From: Chthonomonadaceae bacterium
Lineage (GTDB): Bacteria > Armatimonadota > Chthonomonadetes > Chthonomonadales > Chthonomonadaceae
Assembly (NCBI GenBank): GCA_027459665.1
Contig: DAIDHN010000031.1
Location: forward strand, 1 to 46,078
Direction of reading: 5' to 3'
Length of the DNA stretch: 46,078 nucleotides
Every line of letters starts with the position of its first letter. Positions within the stretch are counted from its first letter, which is position 1. The position numbers and the translations under genes are program-made. The notes under the pieces were generated by a model. That model was not told the origin of the DNA. It was given only the letters and a program-made list of their open reading frames with translations, and ran no database searches. Shown piece after piece: positions 16,983 through 26,750 of this stretch.

Positions 16983-18884
16983 TTACTTAAGAATGTATTT
17001 TCTTTTGCTTTTGTCAAATCCCTGCGAAAGCTTTTTGGCATCGAAGAGCCATGCACCCCCCCTCACATAGAAGCAGTGGTACCCTGAAAGAATGGAAGCC
17101 ACCATTCTGCGGGGGGTTCTGCGCACTATGTTGACCTCGGTGTGCAGGGTAATAAAATCTATTCCCTTGCGGTAGTGTTCTACCAGTTCGCGTACAATAT
17201 CAAACACGGGCATGCGCTCTTCATGCGCTCTGTTCTGCAGTTCCAGCAGGTCATTGAGGCGGGTTCTGCTGAAGAACATCAACGGCTCGGTTTCATCGTT
17301 GTAGTTCACAACATAGCGGTCTGGCGCCTGCCTTTCCATGGTGAACGTAGCTCCAGAATCCATTTTGATCATCTCAAACCAGTCTAGAAGGCCATAAATC
17401 AGGCGGGTGCTGTTGTTTACCCACACCGGCAGCATTTGCCCGCCGGGTGCCACTACTGTTACCTGCAGCAATTCTGGTTCAGAGGGAAAGAAGCAGTTGG
17501 GAAACGCACAGAGCGGCATGGTGCCAATCTGTTTGTGATGGTATTTAATGACCAGCCGTGCAGTAGAAGGCGGATTCTCGTCTGGGCTTACCTGAGGTTC
17601 TTCATCCAGCACTTCCTGTGCATAAGGCGAAAGCAACTCATTGTCGAGGCCATTTTCCAGCCCGTTGTCTTCCAGTGCAATATCTACCACTTCACCATCT
17701 GCATTCAGGTAGACATCGGCAGGAAACTGCAGCGAGTCGGGCACAGTATGCACGTAAGGCGGAACAGCGGTGACTGCGAGAAAACGGTCGGCGCCCACCC
17801 ACTGAATCTCTGGTTCCTGGCCGAGTGCCTCTATGAGAGTATTCATGTCCTGTTCCCAGGTAGGTGAAGAAGACGGGATACCCAGTGCACCATCCAGCAG
17901 GCTGGCTGCACTCACTGCTTCTTCGCTGTTCAAAATTACATCTACCATTTCCTGTATGGTGTCTGCATTCATTTCCAGCGGCTGTGCTTCGCCCAGCGGC
18001 TCCATTTCGGCGTCATCGCTAATATCCCGCCCTGCAACTGCCGGGAAGTGCCTGCTCAGTTCAGCTGCCATTTTAGCGCTGATGCAGGTTCCATTGGAAA
18101 GCAGCACTGCTTTACTTTTGAGCAGCGCGGCATAGAATTCAACCGGTCGAAATGTATCGCGGTTTTGCTTCCAGACCAGAAACTGCAGCGCTTTAACGCT
18201 CACCGGGATACCTACTGCATTCAAAAATGCCTCAATGCTTTGCGTTTCTTCGCTCAGTCCATTTTCGCGGGCTGCTTTTTCGTGGGCTAAGGTTTCTTCA
18301 TCAGCAAGAAAATTGTAAAAAAGCACATCGGCATCGTATGCATCCATGCTGGCATGATCGTGCTGCCAGGGGGTGACATCGGTAGCCAGCAGCCATTCGC
18401 TCAGCCCGATCAGCGTTTCTTCTTCATCTGCAATCTGAAAATATCTGTTGGTGTGCGCAACAGCTCTTTCCAGCAGTTCCTGGTAAATATCGGCAGGGCG
18501 GTGATATGCAAGGCTCAGTTCGCGCGCCAGGTGAGACAATGCGACAGGTTTACCTGCTGCCTTCAAAATGGTGGCAATGTTTCTGTCTATGGTATGGCGC
18601 GTATCCAGGTAGCGGGTAGAAAGCGTCCACCTTCGGTCACGCATGGTGGTTCGGGTGTTGGTGTTGAGTTCATCAATCATAAAACGCTTTCTGTCTGCCA
18701 GCAGCACTACTCTAAGCAGTTTCAGGTCGGCTGGCGGCAGATTTGCGGTCTGGGCCAGTTCGCCCAGTCTCACGCTGTCGCCGGCTTCTACCATAGTGCG
18801 ATATAGCAGATCACCCACATAGAGTGTGGCCAATTCTTCGCCAGCCAGCGGTTTGTATGCTTGATTATATGATGCAACAGCCAC
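16983..18884 (-). CDS. 633-residue winged-helix-like protein, unknown function
   Basis: I do not recognise this family. The N-terminal third holds segments that look like repeated winged helices, near residues 12-75 (LYRTMVEAGDSVRLGELAQ), 102-160 (IATILKAAGKPVALSHLAREL) and 210-275. The middle (about 280-470) is acidic and low-complexity. The C-terminal part has strands and helices ending VNIVRRTPRRMVASILSG and YVRGGAWLFD, possibly another winged helix. It has no signal peptide or membrane segment, so DNA or RNA binding in the cytoplasm is plausible but unproven. It uses a GTG start with AAGGAG 8 bases upstream. It lies 26 bases after rimO and 78 before gltX, in the same orientation. Confidence 0.6.
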   Translation of the reverse strand: MAVASYNQAYKPLAGEELATLYVGDLLYRTMVEAGDSVRLGELAQTANLPPADLKLLRVVLLADRKRFMIDELNTNTRTTMRDRRWTLSTRYLDTRHTIDRNIATILKAAGKPVALSHLARELSLAYHRPADIYQELLERAVAHTNRYFQIADEEETLIGLSEWLLATDVTPWQHDHASMDAYDADVLFYNFLADEETLAHEKAARENGLSEETQSIEAFLNAVGIPVSVKALQFLVWKQNRDTFRPVEFYAALLKSKAVLLSNGTCISAKMAAELSRHFPAVAGRDISDDAEMEPLGEAQPLEMNADTIQEMVDVILNSEEAVSAASLLDGALGIPSSSPTWEQDMNTLIEALGQEPEIQWVGADRFLAVTAVPPYVHTVPDSLQFPADVYLNADGEVVDIALEDNGLENGLDNELLSPYAQEVLDEEPQVSPDENPPSTARLVIKYHHKQIGTMPLCAFPNCFFPSEPELLQVTVVAPGGQMLPVWVNNSTRLIYGLLDWFEMIKMDSGATFTMERQAPDRYVVNYNDETEPLMFFSRTRLNDLLELQNRAHEERMPVFDIVRELVEHYRKGIDFITLHTEVNIVRRTPRRMVASILSGYHCFYVRGGAWLFDAKKLSQGFDKSKRKYILK

Positions 18885-18910
18885 TTGGTTTCTCCTTTTC
18901 GATTATGCTC

Positions 18911-20326
18911 TCAGAGCGCAGATGAGGTTTGCGGGGTGCGCCAGGCTTGTGCAACAGGCTCTGCAATCAGATCATATGCCTGTGCCTGAGTGATGCGAGC
19001 TTTTACAAATGTACCAGGCAGCGCCATGCAGCGAGCAATGTATACCTGACCGTCTACTTCAGGCCCGTCTCTAAATGAGCGGCCTACTGCGGTGGTGGGG
19101 TCGGAGGCAGACCTGCCTTCCACCAAAATCTCCAGCTCTCTGCCCACCCAGTTCTGGTTGCGCTGGTACGAAATTTTCTGCTGCAGTTCCATCAGCCGGT
19201 TTCTGCGTGTATTTTTCACCCGTGCAGGCACTTTGGGTTCCAGGGCAGCCGAAGGGGTGTTTTCTTCGGTAGAGTAGGGAAACACCCCTACCCTGTCGAA
19301 CTGGGCTTCTTCAACAAAGGCAAGCAGGTTTTGAAAATGCTCTTCAGTTTCGCCCGGAAAACCGGTGATAAACGTAGTGCGCAGAGCCACATCGGGCGCG
19401 GCCTCACGAAACCTGCGCACCAGATCAAGGTAGGCTTTGCCTGACAGCGGACGTCGCATTTTACGCAGAATGGCATCGTCGGCATGCTGCAGCGGCATAT
19501 CTATGTAGTGACAAACGCGCGGCGTATGGGCAATAGCCTCGATGATCGCATCGTTCACCCTGGATGGATAGCAGTAAAAAAGACGAATCCAGTGCAGTTT
19601 CTCCAGGGCAGAAAGCTCGCGCAGCAGCTGCGGCAGGCAGGCTTCTCCGTAAAGGTCATAGCCATACTGGGTAGAATCCTGGGCGATGAGGTTGATTTCC
19701 TGCACGCCCTGCTCTGCCAGGCTGTGAGCTTCCTGCAAAATCCTCTCCAGAGGCTTGCTCACATGTCTGCCCCGAAAGGATGGAATAGAGCAGAAAGTAC
19801 AGGCGTGGTCGCACCCTTCTGAAATTTTGAGATAGGCAGTCCATGGCGCGCCAATACGCACACGCGTAGGAGTGTCTACCCAGGTGTGGTGCGGCTTCGC
19901 ATTCACCTGGGTGATCTGCCCGGTGCGTATCAGGCTTTGTTCAACCAGTGGCCCAATTTGATCAATCTGGCCGGTGCCCAGCAGCCCGTCCAGTTCCGGC
20001 AGTTCTGCCGCCAGCTCCTGCGGGTAGCGCTGTGCCAGGCAGCCAGCGACTACAACGCGCCCCACCTCGCCGCGTTTTTTGCGCTCCAGCGCTTCCAAAA
20101 TAGTATTGACCGACTGTTCTCTGGCCGACTCGATGAATGCACACGTATTGATGACCAGTACATCGGTGTTGCGGGGTACATCTGCCGGGGCATGGCTATA
20201 CGAAATCTGATGCCCCCTGTTTTCCAGCTGCCCCAGCATTTCCTCGCTGTCTACTTCATTTTTGGCGCATCCCAAATTGATTACGCTTACTGTTTTTCTA
20301 TTCGCAGCCACACCGTTTTCAGGCAT
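18911..20326 (-). CDS. rimO: ribosomal protein S12 methylthiotransferase
   Basis: RimO is a radical-SAM enzyme adding a methylthio group to an aspartate of ribosomal protein S12. The 471-residue protein has an UPF0004 domain with Cys20, Cys62 and Cys96 for one [4Fe-4S] cluster. The radical-SAM motif CDHACTFCSIPSFRG has Cys172, Cys176 and Cys179. A TRAM-like end contains GRELEILVEGRS and GQVYIARC. The string VSVINLGCAKNEVDSEEM and lack of MiaB-type residues favour RimO over MiaB. An in-frame GTG at 20368 would add 14 residues; ATG 20326 was preferred but neither has a strong Shine-Dalgarno. Confidence 0.9.
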   Translation of the reverse strand: MPENGVAANRKTVSVINLGCAKNEVDSEEMLGQLENRGHQISYSHAPADVPRNTDVLVINTCAFIESAREQSVNTILEALERKKRGEVGRVVVAGCLAQRYPQELAAELPELDGLLGTGQIDQIGPLVEQSLIRTGQITQVNAKPHHTWVDTPTRVRIGAPWTAYLKISEGCDHACTFCSIPSFRGRHVSKPLERILQEAHSLAEQGVQEINLIAQDSTQYGYDLYGEACLPQLLRELSALEKLHWIRLFYCYPSRVNDAIIEAIAHTPRVCHYIDMPLQHADDAILRKMRRPLSGKAYLDLVRRFREAAPDVALRTTFITGFPGETEEHFQNLLAFVEEAQFDRVGVFPYSTEENTPSAALEPKVPARVKNTRRNRLMELQQKISYQRNQNWVGRELEILVEGRSASDPTTAVGRSFRDGPEVDGQVYIARCMALPGTFVKARITQAQAYDLIAEPVAQAWRTPQTSSAL

Positions 20327-20427
20327 CTTTACCCAACTTGTTGCAACATGTATTTTAGTTCCACACACACTATGCGTAACGGATTAACTGCATCAGTTTC
20401 TTAACGTTTATAGAATGGTGGTAGAAC

Positions 20428-20436
20428 AGTATACCC
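20428..20436 (-). promoter_or_regulatory. GGGTATACT element upstream of rimO
   Basis: The minus strand reads GGGTATACT, identical to the elements ahead of aroF and rpmJ. It lies 50-110 bases before the rimO starts and just beside an inverted repeat. A -35 hexamer is not clear. Confidence 0.35.
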
Positions 20437-20437
20437 T

Positions 20438-20460
20438 ATGCGCCTCATGAAGAGGCGCAT
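20438..20460. terminator. perfect 9-bp inverted repeat between the VOC gene and rimO
   Basis: ATGCGCCTC (20438-20446) and GAGGCGCAT (20452-20460) form a perfect 9-bp stem with a 5-base loop. It follows the VOC gene stop by about 50 bases on the minus strand, where a terminator would be expected, but no U-run follows on either strand. It could also be an operator next to the rimO promoter element. Confidence 0.4.
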
Positions 20461-20506
20461 GCTGCCTTATTCACAGTGTGCTTGCCGCAAAACAGGGCGC
20501 GGCTGG

Positions 20507-20881
20507 TTAAGGCTGTTTCTCGCCAAAACAAAAGCAAACACCATACGGTTCCTGCGCAAAGAATATGTGCAGGTTTTGCCCATCGTACACTTCATCTCGT
20601 ATAGCAGAAGGCTCAATGCCGGCCGCCACATACTCTGCAAGCAGCTCTTCGAGACCAAGCACCGAAAAATAGCAGCTTGCGTTTTCCGGGTCGTCGCTGT
20701 TTTCGCACAGGCCAATTTGCGCGCTGTCGCGCTGAAGCACTGCGCTTTTCTCGCCGCGCTCCAGCACAGTAAAGCCCAGCACGCGGGTATAGTAGCCAAT
20801 TGCCGGGCCCAGGCTTTTTACCGGCAGCGCATTCGTTTTCGTATCCCCTATCGGATACACACCCTGAAAAGTTACTGGCAT
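20507..20881 (-). CDS. VOC (glyoxalase/bleomycin-resistance fold) protein
   Basis: This 124-residue protein has a single VOC-like half-repeat pattern: VKSLGPAIGYYTRVLGFTVLERGEKSAVLQRDSAQIGL, then YFSVLGLEELLAEYVAAGIEP, then LHIFFAQEPYGVCFCFGE. These are typical of small dimeric VOC proteins. The metal ligands of glyoxalase I are not clearly in place, so activity cannot be assigned. GGAGGAG precedes ATG 20881 with 6 bases between. It is divergent from the Clp gene. Confidence 0.75.
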   Translation of the reverse strand: MPVTFQGVYPIGDTKTNALPVKSLGPAIGYYTRVLGFTVLERGEKSAVLQRDSAQIGLCENSDDPENASCYFSVLGLEELLAEYVAAGIEPSAIRDEVYDGQNLHIFFAQEPYGVCFCFGEKQP

Positions 20882-20993
20882 GGTTCACTCCTCCAATGCA
20901 ATGGTACTGAGCACTTTACCAGAACTGCAGGAGTTATTGTATTTATTTGTCTACTTTTTTTTATTTTTCTGCAGGCAAATACAAAAGCAGATG

Positions 20994-21002
20994 TGATACA
21001 AT
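20994..21002 (+). promoter_or_regulatory. extended -10 element ahead of the Clp-like gene
   Basis: TGA-TACAAT is an extended -10, about 50 bases before ATG 21052, in an AT-rich intergenic stretch. No -35 hexamer is evident at the right distance. Confidence 0.45.
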
Positions 21003-21051
21003 AAAATAGAGTGAAATATTGTTTAAAAAGCAGAGCAGGAGAGCCAAGCGG

Positions 21052-23130
21052 ATGGTAGACAGGGAGAGCGGCATAGATGAAATATTAAGTGCGGTGCATC
21101 AGCTTAGCCCGCACAGTATCCCCGGCACAAACCACTGGCTGCTTGCCATGCTCTCGCAGCACAGAGAAAAGGCTGAACAGCTGGCTCAGGGGTTGCATGC
21201 AAAGCAGCTTGCCGTGCAGCTGCAGCAGATGCTGCTGTCTAACGACACCGGCGCTGCCGTATCTGCCGAGGTGATGATGCAGCGTGCGGGCAGGCAGGCG
21301 CTGGCAGAAGGGCGCTCGAATACCACGCTGAGCGATTTATGCGCCGCCATTCTTACATCGGCGGGCTATTTGCTGCACAGCCCTCAAAACACCGCCTCTG
21401 TTTCTCTCACTGTACTGCAGCGCATGGGGCGTAACCTCACCGCAGAGGCGCGCAAAGGCAGGCTGCCCGCGCTGATTGGGCGCACAGATGAAGTGCAAAT
21501 GGTGGTAGAAACCCTCTGCCGCCAAACAAAGCGAAACCCGGTGCTGATTGGCCCGGCAGGGGTGGGCAAAACAGCCATTGTAGAAGGGCTGGCCTGCCGA
21601 ATTGCTGCAGACAATGTGCCCGCCCCCCTGCGCGGGGTGGAAGTATGGTCGATGGAAATTCAGGCGCTGGTGGCCGGCGCCGGCAGCCAGTCGGAATTTT
21701 ATCAGCTGGTGCAAAAACTGGTGCAGGAAGCGGCAAGACCCGATGTGCTGCTTTTTCTGGATGAGGCGCATTCGCTGATAGGAGCCGGCGGCGCTGAAGG
21801 GCGCGGCGACCTGGGTAGCCTGCTGAAGCCTGCACTGGCACGGGGAGACATTGCCTGCATTACAGCTACCACCGATGATGAATACCGGCGCTATATCGAA
21901 CCGGATGCAGCGCTTGAACGCCGCTTTCAGCCCATACGCATTCAGCCGCTCAGCCCCGCACAAACCCTGCAGGTTCTGGAAACCCGCCAAAAAGAGCTGG
22001 AACAGAAAACAGGCGTGCAGGTGGGAGCACATGTGCTGCATGCCCTGGTGGAAACAGCCTCGCGCTATCTGCCCAACAGACAGTTTCCTGACAAGGGGGT
22101 AGACCTGCTGGAACAGTGCATGGCACATGCATTGGCGCTGGAAAAAAACCGGGTGGAAGAAATGGATGTGCTGCAGGTAGTGCAGCGCATGGTGGGCATG
22201 CCTGTAGACCTGGAAGCCGCCACAGAACGCCTTACCTGCAGCTTGAAGGAAGAGGGACTGCTCACGCCGCAGGATGTGCATTCACTGGTGCACAGGCTGA
22301 AAATCAGCCTATCGGGGCTGGATATGCGCCCCGAACGCCCCAATGCCACCCTGCTTTTAACGGGAGCCTGCGCACACCATGCAGCACGCATTGCAGAACT
22401 GCTTGCCGAAGCGCTTTTTGGAGCCGCCGACCGGGTAGTGAGCATAGACCTGGGTGTGATGCTGCAGCCGCAGGACATTACCATGCTGCTGGGCGCACCG
22501 CCAGGCTATGTAGGCTACAACGAAACGCTGGCGCTGCACAGAGTGGCACATACGCCCTGGTGCGTGCTTTACTGCCAAAACCTTATGCGATGCCACCCGC
22601 AAATCAGAGAAGTTCTGCTGCAGGGAGTGCGATCTGGCCTGCTCACTGATGCACGCGGAAAAAGAATTTATTTGAGCGATACCGTGCTGCTGTTTGCAAC
22701 CGATATAGAATGCGATGCAGAACAGACGGTGGGCCTGCGCACCAGAAGCGCATCACTTTCAACGCGGGAAAACGCGGCACGAGCGCTGGGTGAAGAGTTT
22801 ATTGCACAGATGGATGAAGTGTTTGCACACACTGCTGCCAATACCGGCAGTGATGTGGATTCTGACTGCAAAAACCTGCTTGCCGATCTTGCTGCACGCT
22901 GTACGCTGCACGCCATTCAACTGGAATGGGACAGCAGCTTTCTGGAATGGATGCTGGAATGCAGACGCCTTGCTTCTCACCCCAGAGACTGGGAACGAGT
23001 AGTGGAAGAAAAGCTTGCCGATTTACTGGGGCCGCACATTGCGGCAGCACCGGTACATCTTCGCCTCTGCTGTGAATGCGGCAGCCCCGCTGCTGTTGTG
23101 CAGTGCAGTACAGAAACAGAGAGCAAACAG
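21052..23130 (+). CDS. ClpC/ClpA-like AAA+ protein with degenerate second ATPase domain
   Basis: The 692-693-residue protein resembles Clp unfoldases without a ClpB-type middle domain. An N-domain-like region spans 1-110. D1 has Walker A GPAGVGKT (167-174), Walker B LLFLDEAH (233-240) and an arginine-finger string LERRF (288-292). The D1 pore loop, usually KYRG, reads GSQS (211-214). D2 retains GAPPGYVGY (481-489, with the GYVG pore loop), yet its Walker A reads [11 protein letters not shown] (436-446) with no lysine, and its Walker B reads [12 protein letters not shown] with no Asp-Glu. The C-terminus has CCECG. ATG 21052 is preceded by AGGAG; an in-frame TTG at 21019 would add 11 residues. 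It stands alone beside a VOC gene, with no T6SS or ClpP gene nearby. Confidence 0.8.
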
Positions 23131-23188
23131 TAAAGCAGCGCTGGCCTGCATGCCATGAAAACAGGCGAAACATGCCGTCAAAAAAAAG

Positions 23189-24190
23189 CTACTCTACCCG
23201 GTTTCTTGAAAGCGATGCCCCGTCTGGGGCAGGAGTAAGCGGCGGCAGTTCAAAGTGCGCCATGCGCACTGCCGCAATAGGCAGATGGTTGTGAAGTTTG
23301 TTGGGGTCGCAGAATAATCGCACCGGAAAGCCCACCATGGTAGGCTCACCAGTCACAGGCAGAACCACTGCGGTGCCGCTGCTGATGCCACCCGGCAGTT
23401 TTACAGAATAATGCACCTGGTATGCCACCACCTCGTCATGGCGGCGAACAGCCTTGCAGTGTGAAATCACCCCAATGCATTCTACCCCGGTGCGAACCAG
23501 CCTCAGCTGAGAGCGAGCAATGCGCTCGTATGCCAGCAGCACATCGTACAGAACGAGAAACGCCAGTGAAATTAGAAGCATGGTATTAAGAAGGTTCCAT
23601 GCTACCTCAATGCCGCGCACCACTCCAACACGGTGTATATGAGGGTTGCCAGGCAGATAAGTCACAGGCAGAAATGCCCCCATGCGAAGCGCGTGGTACC
23701 TGCTCTGGTCTACTTCTACGGTGCCGGTATAGGCTACCTTGCCAATTCGGTAGGCATACTCTATGGCTCCGCCGCCTATGGGTACCTGCGAACCACGCTC
23801 ATTGTTGATTACCTGAGCCTCTACAAGGCGGCCATGCCGCCAGAGAAGCACTTCGTGCAGAGCGTGCAGCCCAGTTGCCATAAGCGTCAGCACGCCGAAC
23901 ATGGCAGCAATAGTCCGCCACGCGGTCACGGTTGCCAGGGTGCGGGGTGAAAGCCATGCACGCCGCACACGAGGAAGCGTAGGCAAACCTGCCGCCTGCA
24001 CGCTACCGCGGGGATAGAAAGCAATGAAGAGAAAAAGCACGGCTAAACCAAGCGCAAGCGCACACTGCCAGGAACTAAAACTCCATATGCCCGAAAGCGC
24101 CTGCGCAACCAGACCAAGCGCCATGCCAGAAAGCAGCCACTTGCGACTGGCTAGCAACCACGCTTTTCCATTTTTGCTCTGGCCGGTCAT
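23189..24190 (-). CDS. membrane protein with two DUF3592-like domains
   Basis: This 333-residue protein has about four hydrophobic segments. Two lie near residues 20-60 and one near 95-120, then another, VAWNLLNTMLLISLAFLVLYDVLLAY. These alternate with two soluble beta-rich parts, GRLVEAQVINNERGS to VTYLPGNPHIHRV and TGVECIGVISHCKAV to RLFCDPNKLHNHL. Each resembles DUF3592, which has no known activity. ATG 24190 has CAGG about 9 bases upstream; a TTG at 24208 would add six residues. It lies downstream of the dehydrogenase pair and is convergent with the Clp gene. Confidence 0.6.
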   Translation of the reverse strand: MTGQSKNGKAWLLASRKWLLSGMALGLVAQALSGIWSFSSWQCALALGLAVLFLFIAFYPRGSVQAAGLPTLPRVRRAWLSPRTLATVTAWRTIAAMFGVLTLMATGLHALHEVLLWRHGRLVEAQVINNERGSQVPIGGGAIEYAYRIGKVAYTGTVEVDQSRYHALRMGAFLPVTYLPGNPHIHRVGVVRGIEVAWNLLNTMLLISLAFLVLYDVLLAYERIARSQLRLVRTGVECIGVISHCKAVRRHDEVVAYQVHYSVKLPGGISSGTAVVLPVTGEPTMVGFPVRLFCDPNKLHNHLPIAAVRMAHFELPPLTPAPDGASLSRNRVE

Positions 24191-24222
24191 TGTTTTTACC
24201 TGTTTCAATAGTGCTGCGGCGC

Positions 24223-25011
24223 TTAACGCATTTCCTGTCCGCCCGTAACGTTGATCGCCTGCCCGGTCATATACCCTGCATAATCAGACGACAGAAAAAC
24301 CACAACGTTACATACATCTTCATACGTACATCCTCTCCCCAATGGTACCTGAGATTCATATTTTTTGCGTACCTCTTCGGGGCTGATATTTTGTGTGCGC
24401 GAATACTGCTCAAACAAGCTTTCCTGCCAGAGCGTGCCATCAAGCAAATTGCCTGGGCATACGGCATTTACACGAATGTTGTGAGGGGCAAGGTCTAACG
24501 CTGCAGACTGTGTAAGACCTATTCCACCGAATTTGCTGGCGGCATATGCGCTGTTGCGAAAGCTCCCCTTTTTTCCCGACTTGCTGTTTATCTGCACAAT
24601 AGCCCCCTGCTTTCGCGGGGCCATCACACGGGCAGCCGCCTGCAGGCAGAGAAAATACCCCACCAGGTTTACATCAAGCACTGCGCGCCATGCATCGGGC
24701 GGAAATTCGCAAATGTCGTACGCTTTCAAAATACCGGCGTTGGCTACCAGAATATCCAGGGCGCCGTACTCGCGCACCACCAGGTCTGCCATCGCCTCAA
24801 CATCTTGCTCATCGCATACATTGGCAGCGCAGGGCAGGGTGCGCACACCAGTTTCTTTCGCTATTTTTTGCGCTGTTTCTGCTGCTTTCTCCCCGTTTCT
24901 GTCGGCCACTACTATTCCGCGGCAGCCCTCTCGCGCCATCCTCAGAGCAATGGCCTCGCCCAAACCCTGCGCGCCGCCTGTAATCAGCGCTGTTTTGTTC
25001 TGCAGCATCAT
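24223..25011 (-). CDS. SDR oxidoreductase, sorbitol-6-phosphate 2-dehydrogenase-like
   Basis: This 262-residue short-chain dehydrogenase has the NAD-binding TGGAQGLG (11-18), NAG (91-93), and the catalytic YAASK (Tyr156, Lys160). Its long segment KSGKKGSFRNSAYAASKFGG, plus VNAVCPGNLLDGTLW and GCTYEDVCNVVVFLSSD, closely follows SrlD-type sorbitol-6-phosphate dehydrogenases, which convert sorbitol-6-phosphate to fructose-6-phosphate. Translation is coupled to the upstream dehydrogenase (ATGA overlap). Together they suit a sorbose or sugar-alcohol route, though no transporter or PTS gene is in view, so the phosphorylated substrate remains an inference. Confidence 0.8.
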   Translation of the reverse strand: MMLQNKTALITGGAQGLGEAIALRMAREGCRGIVVADRNGEKAAETAQKIAKETGVRTLPCAANVCDEQDVEAMADLVVREYGALDILVANAGILKAYDICEFPPDAWRAVLDVNLVGYFLCLQAAARVMAPRKQGAIVQINSKSGKKGSFRNSAYAASKFGGIGLTQSAALDLAPHNIRVNAVCPGNLLDGTLWQESLFEQYSRTQNISPEEVRKKYESQVPLGRGCTYEDVCNVVVFLSSDYAGYMTGQAINVTGGQEMR

Positions 25012-26750
25012 ACGGCTTCTTCCTCGCCCAGTTTCAGGCTCAGCAGCTCTTTTTCAGCCTCCTGTGTCCAAAACATGCCATCGCGCAGTTTTGCATACAC
25101 GGTAGGGTATGCCTCACTCAGCTGAGCAAGGGTAAGCAGCGGCAAGTCTGGTATTTGCGGAAAAATGAGCGTTTTGCCTGTAAAACGCCCCTCTTTCACT
25201 GCTGCCAGACCTTCTTTTGCAGCATCCATGCCCCCAATAGCCGCCAACGAGGCATTGGTAGAAAGCTCTCCGCTTTCCACGCGGCGCAGCGTCTCCTGCA
25301 TATCTGCCAGCGAAGAGCCGCTGCTGCCCAGATAACGGTGTCCGTTTTGCAAAATGCCGTCTACAGGCAGCCCCGCCATGGTTCCGCGGGCTACCCCGGC
25401 AAATATATTGAACTTGCCGTTTTTCGCCAGGTAATGCGCTGCATGTTCTATCAGCGAGGCGACTGGCACCAGCGACACAATGTCATCGAATCCGCGCCCT
25501 TCAGAAAGCCGGTTCAACTGCGCATCAAATTCCTGCGGCGTCATAGCAGCGGGATTGATTGCCACCAGTTCTATGCCCCTGCTGCGGGCGGTGGCTCCAA
25601 ACCGGTCTACCACGCTTTGCAGCCGCACTGCATCTACATCTGTTGCCACAATAAGGCGCGGCGCCTTCTGCAGCTGCACAGCCCTCTGCACATGCATCTG
25701 CCCCATAGGGCCGCCAGCCCCTATAAACCAGGCAGCGCCCCCCTGCTGTAATTCTGCGCCATCTGCAGCATAGGCATCTTTCAGCTGTTTGCTGGCCGCC
25801 CCCAGGTAGTGATGCCAGTTGTAGTGAATGCGCCCTATATCCAGCTGCAGCGCGCGGCCAAACGGATGCGCCGCAGCAAGGTTGCAAATGCCGTGGTCTG
25901 CCAGAGTTTGAGCTGCCCCTTCTACTACCTCAGGCGGTACGCTGCCAAGCACAAGTATGTCGTCAAATCCGCCGGGGGCGTTGTTTTGCTGAAACTCTTT
26001 CCAATCAGACGGAAGTGCGGCTTGCGACATGCCAGCCAACGCATATGCCGCATTGTGTTCTGCTGCTGCAAGAGACACCAGGCAGCCCACAGCAGGAAGC
26101 GCATTCTCAAGCAGTGCCTGCAGCTGAGGTAAAGCCTCTTCTGCCTGCAAACCCATAATGACCAGCATGGCGCCCCCTGCACGGCATCCTTTGCGGTGCT
26201 GCTGTGCATAAGCCGAAACCACACAGGCCCAGGGTTCTACCAGCGCCGACTCTACATAGCCAGTGCTTTCTTTCAGAGGCAGCAGGTAACACCCCTCATC
26301 CCCTTCAAGTATGGGCACGCCTATCACACTGTACTGCGCCAAACCGCCAGGCATGGCATACCCGTACGCCATGCTCTGCCCCTTGTAAAACACATCTGCC
26401 TGAATAATAAAGCGATCACCTGCGTGATACCTGCCTGCCAGCTCTTCACCCACTTCTACCACAGTGCAAGAAACCTCGTGGCCAAGCGTAACAGGGTCTA
26501 CTGCCAGCTGCCGGCCGGTGAGACGCGGGTGTTTTTCTCCCAGACCAATCACTTTTGTGTCAGAGAAACAGAGGCCGCAGGCATCCTGCCGCACCAGCAG
26601 TTCATTGTTACCGCAGCGAGGCACCTCAACTACCTCCGGCGCTCCCATCCGCCCCATATTTTCCAGCCCTGCCCCATACAGATGCCAGCGCAGCATGGTA
26701 CGCGGCAGAGGCGCAGCAGCATGAGTGTACTTCTCAAGCACTTCAGACAT
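25008..26750 (-). CDS. zinc-binding alcohol-dehydrogenase-family protein, L-sorbose-1-phosphate reductase-like
   Basis: This 580-residue protein has the medium-chain dehydrogenase catalytic zinc motif DACGLCFSDTK (Cys58, Cys61) and GHEV (His91, Glu92), then a Rossmann string FIGAGGPMGQMHVQRAV. It is much longer than normal alcohol dehydrogenases (about 340-400). An extra middle region lies between about 200 and 340, as in SorE-like proteins. Its partner is a SrlD-like SDR, a pairing found with sorbose/sorbitol metabolism. GGAGGGAG lies about 7 bases before ATG 26750; a longer ORF from 26774 was rejected. Confidence 0.75.
   Translation of the reverse strand: MSEVLEKYTHAAAPLPRTMLRWHLYGAGLENMGRMGAPEVVEVPRCGNNELLVRQDACGLCFSDTKVIGLGEKHPRLTGRQLAVDPVTLGHEVSCTVVEVGEELAGRYHAGDRFIIQADVFYKGQSMAYGYAMPGGLAQYSVIGVPILEGDEGCYLLPLKESTGYVESALVEPWACVVSAYAQQHRKGCRAGGAMLVIMGLQAEEALPQLQALLENALPAVGCLVSLAAAEHNAAYALAGMSQAALPSDWKEFQQNNAPGGFDDILVLGSVPPEVVEGAAQTLADHGICNLAAAHPFGRALQLDIGRIHYNWHHYLGAASKQLKDAYAADGAELQQGGAAWFIGAGGPMGQMHVQRAVQLQKAPRLIVATDVDAVRLQSVVDRFGATARSRGIELVAINPAAMTPQEFDAQLNRLSEGRGFDDIVSLVPVASLIEHAAHYLAKNGKFNIFAGVARGTMAGLPVDGILQNGHRYLGSSGSSLADMQETLRRVESGELSTNASLAAIGGMDAAKEGLAAVKEGRFTGKTLIFPQIPDLPLLTLAQLSEAYPTVYAKLRDGMFWTQEAEKELLSLKLGEEEAV

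Noticed and set aside
23180-23187. Run of eight T on the minus strand after the DUF3592-like gene as a terminator
   Set aside because: I could not find a stable stem just upstream.
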